64,000 bases of DNA from Citrobacter gillenii (GTDB lineage Bacteria > Pseudomonadota > Gammaproteobacteria > Enterobacterales > Enterobacteriaceae), in the NCBI RefSeq assembly GCF_013337685.1, contig NZ_SUQN01000003.1, positions 62,001 to 126,000 of the forward strand, in the 5' to 3' direction. Below the pieces are notes generated by a model that was not told the DNA's origin, did no database searches, and worked only from the letters and a program-made list of their open reading frames with translations. Position 1 is the stretch's first letter, and each line of letters begins with the position of its first letter. The position numbers and the translations under genes are program-made. This document shows, in pieces, positions 51,111 through 64,000 of this stretch.

Positions 51111-51136
51111 AAAAGGCGCAGAATTCTGCGCCTTTT
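51111..51136 (-). terminator. secA-mutT terminator
   Basis: The 26 bases form a perfect palindrome, AAAAGGCGCAGAA and its complement, ending in T-run on either strand. It ends most secA transcripts; some read-through may serve mutT. Confidence 0.85.
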
Positions 51137-51151
51137 CAGTGAGTTATTTGC

Positions 51152-53857
51152 TTAGCTCAATCGACCATGGCACTGCTTGAATTTTTTACCGGAACCGCAA
51201 GGGCACGGATCGTTACGACCGACTTTACGATCGCCGGTCTGCGCAGCAAGTTCTTCTGCTACAGCAGATTCATCATCTTTGTGGCTCAGTTGCTGCATCT
51301 GCGCTAAACGCTCAGCATCTTCGCGACGCTGCTGCTCCATTGCTTCGACTTCTTCAGGCATACGCACCTGAACTTTGCTCAGAGTACTGATCACTTCATA
51401 TTTCAGCGACTCCAGCATCGATGCAAACATAGAGAAGGATTCACGCTTGTATTCCTGCTTCGGATCTTTCTGCGCATAACCACGCAGGTGAATACCCTGA
51501 CGCAGGTAGTCCATTGCTGCCAGGTGCTCTTTCCACAGGGAATCGAGGGTTTGCAGCATCACGCCTTTTTCGAAGTGGCGCATCATTTCTGCGCCCACAA
51601 CCTCTTCTTTACGCTGATACACTTCAATGGCGTTAGCCAGAATACGTTCACGCAGCGTCTCTTCATGCAGCTCAGGTTCTTTATCCAGCCACTCTGAAAT
51701 CGGCATCTCGAGGTCGAAATCGTTTTTCAAACGTTCTTGCAGGCCCGGAATATCCCACATTTCTTCCAGCGACTGAGGCGGAATATAGGCATCAATAGTG
51801 ACTTTGAAGACGTCTTCACGGATGCTGTTAATCGTTTCGCTAACGTCAGTCACATCCAGCAGTTCGTTACGCTGGGTGTAGATGGCGCGACGCTGATCGT
51901 TGGCAACGTCATCGTATTCCAGCAGCTGTTTACGAATATCGAAGTTGCGGCTTTCTACTTTACGCTGCGCGTTGGCGATGGCTTTGGTTACCCACGGGTG
52001 CTCGATCGCTTCGCCCGGCTTCATACCCAGTTTACGCATCATTCCTGACACACGGTCAGAGGCAAAAATACGCATCAACGCATCTTCCATCGACAGGTAG
52101 AAACGAGAAGAACCCGCATCCCCCTGACGGCCAGAACGACCACGCAGCTGGTTATCGATACGACGAGATTCGTGACGTTCGGTACCAATGATGTGTAAAC
52201 CACCGGAGGCTAATACCGCGTCGTGACGCACCTGCCAGTCGGCTTTAATCTGCGCGATTTGCTCTTCGGTCGGGTTCTCCAGCTCGGCAACTTCTGCCTG
52301 CCAGCTCCCGCCCAGCACGATATCCGTACCACGACCCGCCATGTTGGTGGCGATGGTCACGGCTGACGGATAACCCGCCTGTGCAACGATCGCCGCTTCG
52401 TTGGCGTGGAACTTGGCATTCAGCACGTTGTGCTTAATACCGGCTTTGGTTAGCTCGTTAGAAACCACTTCAGATTTTTCGATGGAGATAGTCCCCACCA
52501 GCACCGGCTGACCGTTAGCGGTACGCTCTTTAATATCTTCAATAATAGCCTGAATTTTTTCCGCTTCAGTCATGTACACCAGATCCGGTAAATCCTTACG
52601 GATCATCGGACGGTTGGTCGGCACGACAACGGTATCCAGTTTGTAGATAGAGCTGAACTCAAACGCTTCGGTATCCGCTGTACCGGTCATACCGGCCAGT
52701 TTTTCGTACAAACGGAAGTAGTTCTGGAAGGTGATGGATGCCAGCGTCTGGTTTTCATTCTGGATATCCACGCCTTCTTTCGCTTCAACGGCCTGGTGCA
52801 GGCCATCGGACCAGCGACGGCCCTGCATGGTACGTCCGGTGTGTTCGTCGACAATGATAACTTCGCCGTCTTTCACAATGTAATCAACATCGCGAGTAAA
52901 CAGGACGTGCGCGCGCAGCGCGGCGGTTACGTGATGCATCAGCATAATGTTGCCCGGAGAGTACAGTGACTCGCCTTCATCCATAATGCCTTCATTCACC
53001 AGCAGTTCTTCGATCAGTACCAGACCTCGTTCGGTCAGGTTCACCTGACGCGCCTTCTCATCGACAGAGAAGTGGCCTTCGCCCTGGAAGGTGTCAGAAT
53101 CGTCTTTCTCCTGACGCACCAGATGCGGGATGATTTTGTTCACTTTTTTATACATTTCCGAGCTGTCTTCAGCCGGGCCGGAAATGATCAGCGGCGTACG
53201 CGCTTCATCGATCAGGATGGAGTCAACTTCATCCACCAGCGCATAGTGCAGTTTACGTTGAACGCGCTCTTCCGGGCTAAACGCCATGTTGTCGCGCAGG
53301 TAGTCAAAACCGTATTCGTTGTTGGTACCGTAGGTGATATCGGCGGCATAGGCTTCACGCTTAGCAGGCGCGGGCAGGCCAGACATGTTGATCCCTACGG
53401 TCATACCGAGGAACTCGAACAGTGGGCGGTTATTCTCGGCATCACGCTGTGCCAGATAGTCGTTGACGGTCACCACGTGTACGCCTTTACCGCTTAACGC
53501 GTTCAGGTATGCCGGCAGCGTCGCGGTCAACGTTTTACCTTCACCGGTACGCATCTCTGCGATGCAGCGCTCGTTGAGCACCATACCGCCCAGCAGCTGC
53601 ACGTCGAAGTGGCGCATACCAAATACGCGTTTACTCGCTTCACGTACCACCGCGAATGCTTCAGGGATCAGGCTCTCAACGGTCGCGCCTTTTTCCAGAC
53701 GCGCGCGGAACTCAGCGGTCTTCGCTTTCAGTTCATCATCGGAGAGTTTTTCCATCTCCGGTTCCATGGCATTGATGACGTTGACCACTTTGCGCATACG
53801 ACGCAGTGTACGTTCGTTACGACTACCGAATACTTTTGTTAATAATTTGATTAGCAT
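51152..53857 (-). CDS. secA: Preprotein translocase ATPase SecA
   Basis: Motor that drives unfolded proteins through SecYEG. 901 residues, as in E. coli. Walker [58 protein letters not shown], and the C-terminal zinc and SecB-binding tail [14 protein letters not shown]. It lies downstream of secM, which controls its translation. Confidence 0.98.
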   Translation of the reverse strand: MLIKLLTKVFGSRNERTLRRMRKVVNVINAMEPEMEKLSDDELKAKTAEFRARLEKGATVESLIPEAFAVVREASKRVFGMRHFDVQLLGGMVLNERCIAEMRTGEGKTLTATLPAYLNALSGKGVHVVTVNDYLAQRDAENNRPLFEFLGMTVGINMSGLPAPAKREAYAADITYGTNNEYGFDYLRDNMAFSPEERVQRKLHYALVDEVDSILIDEARTPLIISGPAEDSSEMYKKVNKIIPHLVRQEKDDSDTFQGEGHFSVDEKARQVNLTERGLVLIEELLVNEGIMDEGESLYSPGNIMLMHHVTAALRAHVLFTRDVDYIVKDGEVIIVDEHTGRTMQGRRWSDGLHQAVEAKEGVDIQNENQTLASITFQNYFRLYEKLAGMTGTADTEAFEFSSIYKLDTVVVPTNRPMIRKDLPDLVYMTEAEKIQAIIEDIKERTANGQPVLVGTISIEKSEVVSNELTKAGIKHNVLNAKFHANEAAIVAQAGYPSAVTIATNMAGRGTDIVLGGSWQAEVAELENPTEEQIAQIKADWQVRHDAVLASGGLHIIGTERHESRRIDNQLRGRSGRQGDAGSSRFYLSMEDALMRIFASDRVSGMMRKLGMKPGEAIEHPWVTKAIANAQRKVESRNFDIRKQLLEYDDVANDQRRAIYTQRNELLDVTDVSETINSIREDVFKVTIDAYIPPQSLEEMWDIPGLQERLKNDFDLEMPISEWLDKEPELHEETLRERILANAIEVYQRKEEVVGAEMMRHFEKGVMLQTLDSLWKEHLAAMDYLRQGIHLRGYAQKDPKQEYKRESFSMFASMLESLKYEVISTLSKVQVRMPEEVEAMEQQRREDAERLAQMQQLSHKDDESAVAEELAAQTGDRKVGRNDPCPCGSGKKFKQCHGRLS

Positions 53858-53917
53858 AATAAAATCTCAAACGCCCCGCAGCGCGGAGTCAAAAATTATA
53901 GTTGGAAGGTTCTTTTT

Positions 53918-54424
53918 TTAGCTGAGGCGTTGAGGACCGGCGCGGATCCCCTGCAGCTGGCTTATCCAGACAGGAACGCTAAACGCGGCTTGAGAAGTAA
54001 AATGGGCATACGTCACGCGACTTACGGTCGCCGGCGGGTTGCCTTCCTGCGTCAGCATCGCGCTGAGCGTATTCAGTAAAGCAAGATGATGCGCCTGATT
54101 CGGCAATGGATCTTCGGCAACGGGTAACGCCTGAGGAGCCATGGCAAAAGAAAGGTGGCGGATAACCGTACGAATAGCATGCTGATGCCAGTAATCGACG
54201 GTAAAATTCGGGCGACGATTGCTCGCCTCCAGCAACGCCAATTGGCTAAAATTGACCTTAGCTGATTGATCGTGATTACGGGTGGTCGCCTTGGCGGGGG
54301 TATTCGGTTCAGCGGCATTACCAATCGCGGGCAGGCCAAAACTCGCCGCGACCATCCCCAATAAGAGATGCGGCCAGAAGTACCGTCTGCCTAACTGTCG
54401 CCAGCGCGTCAGTATTCCACTCAC
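53918..54424 (-). CDS. secM: Secretion monitor SecM
   Basis: Exported regulator whose translation arrest opens the secA ribosome site when secretion is slow. The start is GTG 54424 (SGILTRWRQ follows, as in E. coli, with GGTGG ahead), giving 168 residues against 170; an ATG nine codons up is a less likely start. The signal peptide ends near GNA|AEP. The arrest motif is intact at the C terminus: [17 protein letters not shown], fitting F-x4-W-I-x4-G-I-R-A-G-P. The middle of the protein is more diverged. Confidence 0.95.
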   Translation of the reverse strand: MSGILTRWRQLGRRYFWPHLLLGMVAASFGLPAIGNAAEPNTPAKATTRNHDQSAKVNFSQLALLEASNRRPNFTVDYWHQHAIRTVIRHLSFAMAPQALPVAEDPLPNQAHHLALLNTLSAMLTQEGNPPATVSRVTYAHFTSQAAFSVPVWISQLQGIRAGPQRLS

Positions 54425-54639
54425 GTTTTTGCCACCTGATATACCCTGCATTTGGGGTTATAAATTCAAAACGATTTTTGCGCACGGATCTTATCATTAA
54501 AGCGACCGCTCCACAGCAGTAATGACAACCCGCCATGGGAAAATATGCTCAACAAAGCAGCGATCGCACACTATTTTAACGTTACGGCAGGGAAAAGTTT
54601 GCGTTGAGAAAGGCTACGTTAGTGAGTATATAAAAAAAA

Positions 54640-54683
54640 CGACTGGCTTACCTGGCCGGAGAGAGTACCAGATTTACCAGTCG
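54640..54683 (-). terminator. lpxC terminator
   Basis: CGACTGG (54640-54646) pairs with CCAGTCG (54677-54683); on the minus strand eight T follow. It lies 22 bases after lpxC and before secM, so secM-secA also has its own promoter in the 215 bases that follow. Confidence 0.75.
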
Positions 54684-54705
54684 AATTTTGCGACAACGGG
54701 TGTCG

Positions 54706-55644
<939 letters not shown>

Positions 55645-55723
55645 CTATCCAACCGAAGTGTACTATACATTCGGTGGGCCAGTTTAGCACAAAGAGGCAC
55701 AATTCCCAAATTCCAGCTAATTC

Positions 55724-56875
55724 TTAATCAGCTTGCTTACGCAGGAATGCGGGGATATCCAGATAATCCGGCTCTTTGGTGGTCTGCGGCGTATTGTCGT
55801 TGACCACTTTTGCTACCGGTTTCTGCTCTTGCGTCAACGGCGCCATACCGTGCTGCTGGTAACGATCCATTACCGGCTGCTGTACCTGCTTGTTGGTCAC
55901 CAGAGTGATTTCCGGACGCTTGTCCATACCAATTCCAGTGGCCACCACGGTGACGCGCAGTTCGTCGTTCATATCCGGGTCCAGAGAGGTACCGATAACC
56001 ACGGTCGCGTTATCCGAAGCAAATGCACGGATGGTGTTGCCGACGGTTTCGAACTCATCCAGACGCAGGTCGAAGCCCGCAGTGATGTTGACCAGCACGC
56101 CGCGTGCGCCAGACAGATCGATGTCTTCCAGCAGCGGAGAAGAGATCGCCATTTCAGCGGCTTCTTCTGCACGGTCTTCACCGCTCGCCACGCCAGAGCC
56201 CATCATCGCGTAGCCCATTTCGGACATCACGGTGCGTACGTCTGCAAAGTCAACGTTCATCAGACCCGGACGGGTGATCAGCTCAGCGATACCCTGAACC
56301 GCGCCTTTCAGCACGTCGTTCGCTGCGCCAAACGCGTCCAGCAGTGAAATACCGCGACCCAATACTTTCAGCAGTTTGTCGTTCGGGATAGTGATCAGAG
56401 AGTCCACATGTTTGGACAGCTCGGTGATACCCTGCTCCGCGAATGCCATACGCTTCTTGCCTTCAAAGTTGAAAGGCTTAGTCACGACAGCAACGGTCAG
56501 AATACCTAAATCTTTTGCTACTTCAGCAACCACTGGCGCTGCACCGGTACCGGTACCGCCGCCCATACCTGCTGCGATGAACACCATGTCTGCGCCGTCA
56601 AGCGCTGCACGCAGAGCTTCACGATCTTCATCAGCCGCATTGCGACCGACTTCCGGGTTTGCACCCGCGCCCAGACCTTTGGTAATACCGCTACCAATCT
56701 GAATGGTCTGTCCAACCGCAGTCTTACGCAACGCCTGAGCGTCGGTATTCACCGCGAAGAATTCAACACCTTCGATGCGCTCGCGCACCATGTGTTCAAC
56801 GGCATTACCGCCGCCGCCACCGACGCCGATGACTTTAATCACCGCGTCGTTGGTTAGTTCCATAGGTTCAAACAT
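55724..56875 (-). CDS. ftsZ: Cell division GTPase FtsZ
   Basis: Tubulin homologue forming the Z ring. 383 residues from ATG 56875 ([10 protein letters not shown]), the E. coli length; the nine upstream codons fall in the ERIC region. GTP motif [11 protein letters not shown], the synergy loop [11 protein letters not shown], and the C-terminal peptide [14 protein letters not shown] that binds FtsA, ZipA and ZapD. The start follows GGAGAGA, exactly as in E. coli. The upstream gap, normally about 60 bases, is 185 here because of an ERIC element. Confidence 0.98.
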   Translation of the reverse strand: MFEPMELTNDAVIKVIGVGGGGGNAVEHMVRERIEGVEFFAVNTDAQALRKTAVGQTIQIGSGITKGLGAGANPEVGRNAADEDREALRAALDGADMVFIAAGMGGGTGTGAAPVVAEVAKDLGILTVAVVTKPFNFEGKKRMAFAEQGITELSKHVDSLITIPNDKLLKVLGRGISLLDAFGAANDVLKGAVQGIAELITRPGLMNVDFADVRTVMSEMGYAMMGSGVASGEDRAEEAAEMAISSPLLEDIDLSGARGVLVNITAGFDLRLDEFETVGNTIRAFASDNATVVIGTSLDPDMNDELRVTVVATGIGMDKRPEITLVTNKQVQQPVMDRYQQHGMAPLTQEQKPVAKVVNDNTPQTTKEPDYLDIPAFLRKQAD

Positions 56876-56892
56876 AGTTTCTCTCTCCGTTT

Positions 56893-57015
56893 TACACTTC
56901 ATCCTTCAAGCCGCCTCTTTGTTGGCTGCCTTCACTCACTCCCGTCACATAGTAAACTATGCTCCAGGTGATTCGCTCAGTTGCCGCCGCGATGCAACTT
57001 GAATGATGTTGTGTA
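56893..57015 (-). repeat. ERIC element (123 bp) in the ftsA-ftsZ gap
   Basis: Read on the minus strand it starts TACACAACATCATTCAAGTT, has the ERIC marks GCGGCAACTGAGCGAATC, CCTGGAGCATAG, CTATGTGACGGGAGTGAG, GGCAGCCAAC and ends GATGAAGTGTA. TA dinucleotides flank it. Without it the flanks (GACAGGCACA and ACGGAGAGA) join as in the E. coli ftsA-ftsZ gap. Same length and same orientation to transcription as the folK copy, but diverged from it. Confidence 0.88.
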
Positions 57016-57060
57016 TGTGCCTGTCGCCTGAGACCGTAATTGTTGCCGGTCTCATAAAAA

Positions 57061-58323
57061 TTAAAACTCTTTTCGCAGCCAACTGTTGAGTCGTTTGATC
57101 CACGATCCAACCGATGCTGTTACACGTTTTTCAACTTCAGCCTCACCACTCAAATGGGATTCTTTCCCGTAGTGAAGCAACCCCACTGCCGTTGAATAAT
57201 ACGGCTCTTGGGCATAATCTGTCAGACCGGTAATGTTCAGCGGTGCACCAATTCGCACCTGCGTGTGGAACACGCGTTGAGCGCAGGCCGCAAGGCCTTC
57301 AATTTGTGCCGCACCACCGGTTAATACAATCCCCGCCGCCAGATGATGTTTCACACCCTGCTGGCGAAGCTGTTCCTGTAATTGCAAAATCTCTTCGTTG
57401 ACCAGGTTGAGCAGCTCGGTATAACGCGGCTCAATCACCTCTGCCAGGGTCTGACGCTGCAGACTGCGCGGCGGACGACCGCCCACGCTTGGCACCTCAA
57501 CGCTTTCATCTTTACCGACGATAGATCCCAGCGCGCAGCCATGGCGCACTTTGATGGCTTCGGCATCGCTCGGCGGCGTACCAAAGGCATACGCGATATC
57601 GCTGGTTACCACATTCCCTGCGTAAGGGATCACTTTGGTGTGGCGCAACGCGCCGCCAGTATAAACGGCGATATCCATTGTACCACCACCAATATCGACT
57701 ACGCAGACACCCAGCTCACGTTCGTCTTCCGTCAAGACAGAATAACTGGCTGCCAACCCGGCAAATATGAGTTGGTCAACTTTCAGGCCACAACGTTCAA
57801 CAGCTTTAACAATATTCTTCGCCATGTCGTTGTGGCAGGTAATCAGATGCACTTTAGCCTGCATGCGTACGCCGGAAAGCCCTACCGGATTTTTAATGCC
57901 TTCCTGGTAGTCAATGGCGTATTCCTGCGGAATGACATGCAGAACACGATGCTCATCGCGTACGCGTACGGATTTCGCCGTATGCACCACGTTCTCTACG
58001 TCTTCCTGTGTCACTTCCTCTTCGGAAATGGGCACCATACCAATTTCATTCTGACAGCTAATATGTTTACCAGAAAGCGCCAGATACACCGAGGAAATCT
58101 GGCAATCCGCCATCAGTTCAGCCTGGTCAATGGCGCGCTGTACGCATTTCACCACTGACTCAAGGTCATTCACCCCGCCTTTATCCATACCTCGCGATGG
58201 GCAACTGCCCACGCCAATGATATTGACCATACCGTCGGGCAGAACTTCCCCTACTAAAGCGGCTACCTTCGCGGTGCCTATCTCCAGTCCAACTACCAGT
58301 TTTCTGTCCGTCGCCTTGATCAT
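57061..58323 (-). CDS. ftsA: Cell division protein FtsA
   Basis: Actin-like membrane tether of FtsZ. 420 residues. Phosphate motifs [16 protein letters not shown] and [23 protein letters not shown] in the second domain, and the amphipathic C-terminal anchor [14 protein letters not shown]. It overlaps ftsQ by four bases. Confidence 0.98.
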   Translation of the reverse strand: MIKATDRKLVVGLEIGTAKVAALVGEVLPDGMVNIIGVGSCPSRGMDKGGVNDLESVVKCVQRAIDQAELMADCQISSVYLALSGKHISCQNEIGMVPISEEEVTQEDVENVVHTAKSVRVRDEHRVLHVIPQEYAIDYQEGIKNPVGLSGVRMQAKVHLITCHNDMAKNIVKAVERCGLKVDQLIFAGLAASYSVLTEDERELGVCVVDIGGGTMDIAVYTGGALRHTKVIPYAGNVVTSDIAYAFGTPPSDAEAIKVRHGCALGSIVGKDESVEVPSVGGRPPRSLQRQTLAEVIEPRYTELLNLVNEEILQLQEQLRQQGVKHHLAAGIVLTGGAAQIEGLAACAQRVFHTQVRIGAPLNITGLTDYAQEPYYSTAVGLLHYGKESHLSGEAEVEKRVTASVGSWIKRLNSWLRKEF

Positions 58324-59156
58324 TGTTGTTCTGCCTGTGCCTGATTCTGTTGCTGATTAGATTCCTCAGGAGGCAAGGGAACCCAGCCTACTGCCGCTCC
58401 TGAGTCATAACGCAAATCAACGTAGCTAATCCTTTTGCCATCGGTTTGCGCCTGCTGCTGTAAAACCGGGTAGAGTTCCACAAAGCGAGCCAAACGTTTT
58501 ATCGTGTCGCCCCTGCCCAGATTCAGCTTAATATCGTTATTCAGCGTCAACTGCCAGGAACGACGCGCGGTCATTGCCGCTTCCTTCAGGGTGAATCTGT
58601 CCTTAGCCAGCACCTGCCCCATATCGCGGAACCCTTGCAGCACTTCACTTGCGCTACCTTCCGGGCCATACAACATCGGTAATACCTGCTTGTTGGAGCG
58701 ACCCGTCGGTATGCTGAACGTATTTCCGTCTGCATCGACCATATGCTGATCATTCCAACGCGCTATTGGCACATATTCAACCAGATGAATCTTCAATTCA
58801 TCAGGCCATTGCTTCCTGACGCTCGCCTGTTTAATCCATGGCAGGCGTTCAATCTGGCTCTGGATGATGTTGACATCCTGAGTCATAAAGGTTCCTGGTG
58901 CGCCCAGCGCCAGGATGGACTGACGAATATCATCGTTGCGCGTGTAGTGACGCTCGCCGGTCAAAACCAGTTTTGACAACGGCAAACGCTGCGCATCTTC
59001 CATCCATCCCAACACTACCCAGCCGCTGACAAACACGGTGCACAGCACTGTCAGCAGGAAAATAATTCCTGCAAGACGCGTTCCATTGTTGCGGCGTGAG
59101 GAGAGAGCTTCTTCTTCATCATCACCGTTTCGCGTGTTCAGCGCAGCCTGCGACAT
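58320..59156 (-). CDS. ftsQ: Cell division protein FtsQ
   Basis: Single-span inner membrane protein that links early and late divisome. 278 residues. Cytoplasmic N terminus, span [24 protein letters not shown] near 30-53 (split motif), POTRA domain ([18 protein letters not shown]), then the beta domain that binds FtsB/L. The C terminus is rich in Gln. It lies one base after ddlB. Confidence 0.97.
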   Translation of the reverse strand: MSQAALNTRNGDDEEEALSSRRNNGTRLAGIIFLLTVLCTVFVSGWVVLGWMEDAQRLPLSKLVLTGERHYTRNDDIRQSILALGAPGTFMTQDVNIIQSQIERLPWIKQASVRKQWPDELKIHLVEYVPIARWNDQHMVDADGNTFSIPTGRSNKQVLPMLYGPEGSASEVLQGFRDMGQVLAKDRFTLKEAAMTARRSWQLTLNNDIKLNLGRGDTIKRLARFVELYPVLQQQAQTDGKRISYVDLRYDSGAAVGWVPLPPEESNQQQNQAQAEQQ

Positions 59157-59157
59157 A

Positions 59158-61546
<2,389 letters not shown>

Positions 61547-61597
61547 TCTTTAGCCATTAACTTCTCAGTTCATGCGATGCAAAAGGCATCGCCACAA

Positions 61598-62665
61598 TTA
61601 CGCCCGGGCAGCCCGGCTCACTGCATTTGCAACCCATTCGGTGGAATTCGGTATGGATGCATTGCGAGCACGTTCTGCCATGGTTAATAAGGTTTCTCGC
61701 GACCACCCTTCAAGGGTGCTGGCGACGGCATCCACAGTAAACTGCGGCTGCTCTAAAATTTTGGCGGCGCCCGCTTTTTCCAGCGGCAACGCATTCCAGT
61801 ACTGCTGTCGGTCTTTATGCTGGAACGGCACAAAAATCGCTGGCAGGCCCGCTGCTGCGATCTCGCTCACCGTTAGCGCGCCTGAGCGACAAACCACCAC
61901 ATCTGCCCACGCATAGGCGGCGGCCATATCATCAATAAATTCGGTGACCTTATGCTGCGCCTGTCCGGCATCAACATAGGCCTGTTCCACGGTCTGCTGT
62001 GCGCCTTTACCGCTCTGATGCCAGATAGTCACCGCGTCGCCAAGCTTTGCAGCAACCTGCGGCAGCGTTTGGTTCAGCACGCGCGCGCCCTGAGACCCCC
62101 CGACCACCAGCACGCGAACCGGACCTTCACGTCCAGCCAGGCGTTCTTCAGGTAATGGCAGCGCCAGCACATCGGTACGTACCGGGTTGCCCACCACTTC
62201 CGCATCCGGGAAGGCGCCGGGAAACGCCTGCATCACCGTCGTGGCAATCTTTGACAGCCATTTATTGGTTAAGCCTGCGATGCCGTTCTGCTCGTGCAGC
62301 ACGACCGGAATGCCTAACGACCAGGCCGCCAGACCACCGGGGCCCGAGACATAACCGCCCATCCCCAGCACCACGTCAGGTTTAAACTGCTTCATGATGG
62401 CGCGAGCCTGGCGCCAGGCATTAAAAATACGCACGGGTGCGGCCAGCAGTGCGTTGAGGCCCTTGCCACGCAAACCAGAGATACGAATAAAATCAATGTC
62501 AATGCCATGCTTCGGCACTAAGTCCGCTTCCATACGATCGGCGGTGCCCAGCCAACGAACCTGCCAGCCCTGGGCCATTAAATGGTGCGCAACCGCCAGT
62601 CCCGGGAACACATGCCCACCGGTACCGCCTGCCATCACCATTAACCGCTTCGGTTGACCACTCAT
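61598..62665 (-). CDS. murG: UDP-GlcNAc transferase MurG (makes lipid II)
   Basis: Adds GlcNAc to lipid I on the inner face of the membrane. 355 residues of the GT28 family: [75 protein letters not shown] (split motif). It overlaps ftsW by four bases. Confidence 0.98.
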   Translation of the reverse strand: MSGQPKRLMVMAGGTGGHVFPGLAVAHHLMAQGWQVRWLGTADRMEADLVPKHGIDIDFIRISGLRGKGLNALLAAPVRIFNAWRQARAIMKQFKPDVVLGMGGYVSGPGGLAAWSLGIPVVLHEQNGIAGLTNKWLSKIATTVMQAFPGAFPDAEVVGNPVRTDVLALPLPEERLAGREGPVRVLVVGGSQGARVLNQTLPQVAAKLGDAVTIWHQSGKGAQQTVEQAYVDAGQAQHKVTEFIDDMAAAYAWADVVVCRSGALTVSEIAAAGLPAIFVPFQHKDRQQYWNALPLEKAGAAKILEQPQFTVDAVASTLEGWSRETLLTMAERARNASIPNSTEWVANAVSRAARA

Positions 62666-63906
62666 CGTGCACCTCGTGTAAACGCCTGTGCTTTTTCCAG
62701 ACGCGTTTCATAATCAATACGTAACAAAAACATGATGGCCGTCGACATGATCAACAGACTTGAACCACCATAACTAATCAGCGGCAGCGTCAGACCTTTC
62801 GTGGGCAGCATACCTGCCGCAGCCCCAACGTTAACCAGTGCCTGAAAACTAAACCAAACCCCAATCGAGCAGGCTAAAAAGCCTGAAAAACGGTGGTCAA
62901 TTTCCAGCGCTTTACGGCCAATCGACATCGCGCGAAAAGCGACGAAGAATACCATTAAAAGTGCCAGTACCACACCGATATAACCCAGTTCTTCCCCAAT
63001 AATGGCGAAGATAAAGTCAGTGTGCGCTTCCGGCAAATACTCCAGTTTTTGTACCGAATTCCCCAGCCCCTGCCCCCAAATCTCACCACGACCAAAGGCC
63101 ATCAGGGATTGCGTCAGCTGGTAGCCGCTACCAAACGGATCCTCCCAGGGGTTCCAGAAAGAGGTTACGCGACGGATACGATACGGTTCGGCGAGGATCA
63201 GCAGCACCACCGCCGAGATCCCCATGCCGATGATAGCGATGAACTGCCACAATTTTGCACCAGCCAGAAACAGCATCGCCAGCGTGGTAACAAACAGCAC
63301 CACCACCGTACCGAGGTCAGGCTGCGCCAGCAGTAGCACCGCCAGCACCAGGATTACGCCCATCGGTTTTAAGAAGCCGCGCAGGTTGTTACGCACCTCA
63401 TCCACCTTACGTACCAGGTAGTTGGCGAGATAACAGAACAGCGACAGCTTGGTAAATTCCGCCGGCTGAATACGCAGCGGGCCCAGTGCAATCCAACGTG
63501 ATGCCCCGTTAACCGAGCTGCCTACCACCAGTACGATCAGCAACATGATGATCGAGGCGATCAACATGGTGGTGCTGTACTTTTGCCAGAATTCCATCGG
63601 CAGACGTAGCGTGACCATCGCCAGACAGAACGCCAGGAAGATATACAGCGCATCACGTTTGGCGAACAGGAAAGGATCGCCCGCCAGACGTTGCCCAACG
63701 GGCATTGACGCCGATGTCACCATCACAAAACCAATCGCTGCCAGACCAAACGTCAGCCACAGCAACATGCGGTCATACATGATCAGGCTGTCCGCGTCTT
63801 TATCACGCGACGCCATCACCCAGCCTTTAAGCGCCGCGAAGATCCACGCCAGGACACCCCATCCCGGTATGCGCGGCATTCTCAGACGAGGGAGAGATAA
63901 ACGCAT
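62662..63906 (-). CDS. ftsW: Septal peptidoglycan glycosyltransferase FtsW
   Basis: SEDS protein with about ten spans that polymerises lipid II at the septum with FtsI. 414 residues from ATG 63906 ([11 protein letters not shown]), as in E. coli; the TTG one codon earlier is inside the murD stop region and less likely. Family motifs are GQPDLGTV-like ([14 protein letters not shown]), the [17 protein letters not shown] loop, and [14 protein letters not shown]. Stop and start are shared with murD as TGATG. Confidence 0.97.
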   Translation of the reverse strand: MRLSLPRLRMPRIPGWGVLAWIFAALKGWVMASRDKDADSLIMYDRMLLWLTFGLAAIGFVMVTSASMPVGQRLAGDPFLFAKRDALYIFLAFCLAMVTLRLPMEFWQKYSTTMLIASIIMLLIVLVVGSSVNGASRWIALGPLRIQPAEFTKLSLFCYLANYLVRKVDEVRNNLRGFLKPMGVILVLAVLLLAQPDLGTVVVLFVTTLAMLFLAGAKLWQFIAIIGMGISAVVLLILAEPYRIRRVTSFWNPWEDPFGSGYQLTQSLMAFGRGEIWGQGLGNSVQKLEYLPEAHTDFIFAIIGEELGYIGVVLALLMVFFVAFRAMSIGRKALEIDHRFSGFLACSIGVWFSFQALVNVGAAAGMLPTKGLTLPLISYGGSSLLIMSTAIMFLLRIDYETRLEKAQAFTRGAR

Positions 63907-64000
63907 CAACCCAACTCCTTCGCCAGGCGGGTAAAGACATCGCCACGCTGCTCAAAGTTTTTAAACTGGTCGAGGCTGGCGCAGGCCGGCGACAGCAACA
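63906..64000 (-). CDS. murD: UDP-MurNAc-L-Ala--D-Glu ligase, C-terminal end (partial)
   Basis: About 31 C-terminal codons are inside the window: [20 protein letters not shown] then [10 protein letters not shown] and TGA at 63908-63906. The [11 protein letters not shown] motif is the typical MurD C-terminal end, and the place before ftsW is the usual dcw order. The rest is outside the window. Confidence 0.93.
   Translation of the reverse strand, partial: LLSPACASLDQFKNFEQRGDVFTRLAKELG

Overview
The window is chromosomal DNA of an enterobacterium close to Escherichia and Salmonella. Citrobacter is the best guess. The gene order is that of the E. coli K-12 murD-to-gluQ segment read backwards. 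The 187-residue AmpD agrees, as far as I can recall that protein, with Citrobacter freundii AmpD rather than the 183-residue E. coli one. REP/BIME palindromes sit at many gene borders. There are no tRNA or rRNA genes, no CRISPR array, no prophage and no intact insertion sequence.

Layout. (1) 1-4442, plus strand: end of gluQ, pcnB (AUU start), folK, then panB-panC-panD for pantothenate. (2) 4734-11624, plus strand: a complete chaperone-usher fimbrial operon (major pilin, chaperone, usher, three minor pilins, two-domain tip adhesin). In E. coli the related yad operon lies between folK and panB; here it lies after panD. (3) 11627-19537: yadE, yadI, yadHG (ABC exporter), can, hpt, an unrecognised small exported protein, cueO with a CueR-type promoter, and yacC. 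E. coli gcd, expected between hpt and cueO, is not here. (4) 19530-24250: a LacI-type repressor divergent from a sugar:H+ symporter and a GH36 alpha-galactosidase. This module occupies the place where E. coli has speE-speD. (5) 24283-37475, mostly minus strand: yacL, acnB, yacH with a DUF2950 gene (plus strand), lpd, aceF, aceE and pdhR, that is, pyruvate dehydrogenase and aconitase. (6) 38040-41925, plus strand: aroP and a two-gene pentoside module (GPH symporter plus GH43 enzyme). (7) 42007-50604: ampED, nadC, ppdD-hofB-hofC (type IV pilus), guaC, coaE-zapD-yacG. (8) 50706-64000, minus strand: the dcw cell-wall/division cluster read from its far end: mutT, secA, secM, lpxC, ftsZ, ftsA, ftsQ, ddlB, murC, murG, ftsW and the end of murD.

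Most striking are two ERIC elements of exactly 123 bp, both placed inside essential operons and both in the same orientation relative to transcription. One (1598-1720) has inserted into the first codons of folK. It is in frame and free of stops, so it either adds about 41 residues to FolK or supplies a new ATG start. The other (56893-57015) lies in the ftsA-ftsZ gap, ending about 17 bases before the ftsZ start codon. Other points are the replaced speDE and gcd positions, an expanded Met/His repeat in CueO, and a hairpin after the major pilin gene.

All calls rest on reading the sequence and remembered family knowledge. No database search was run.
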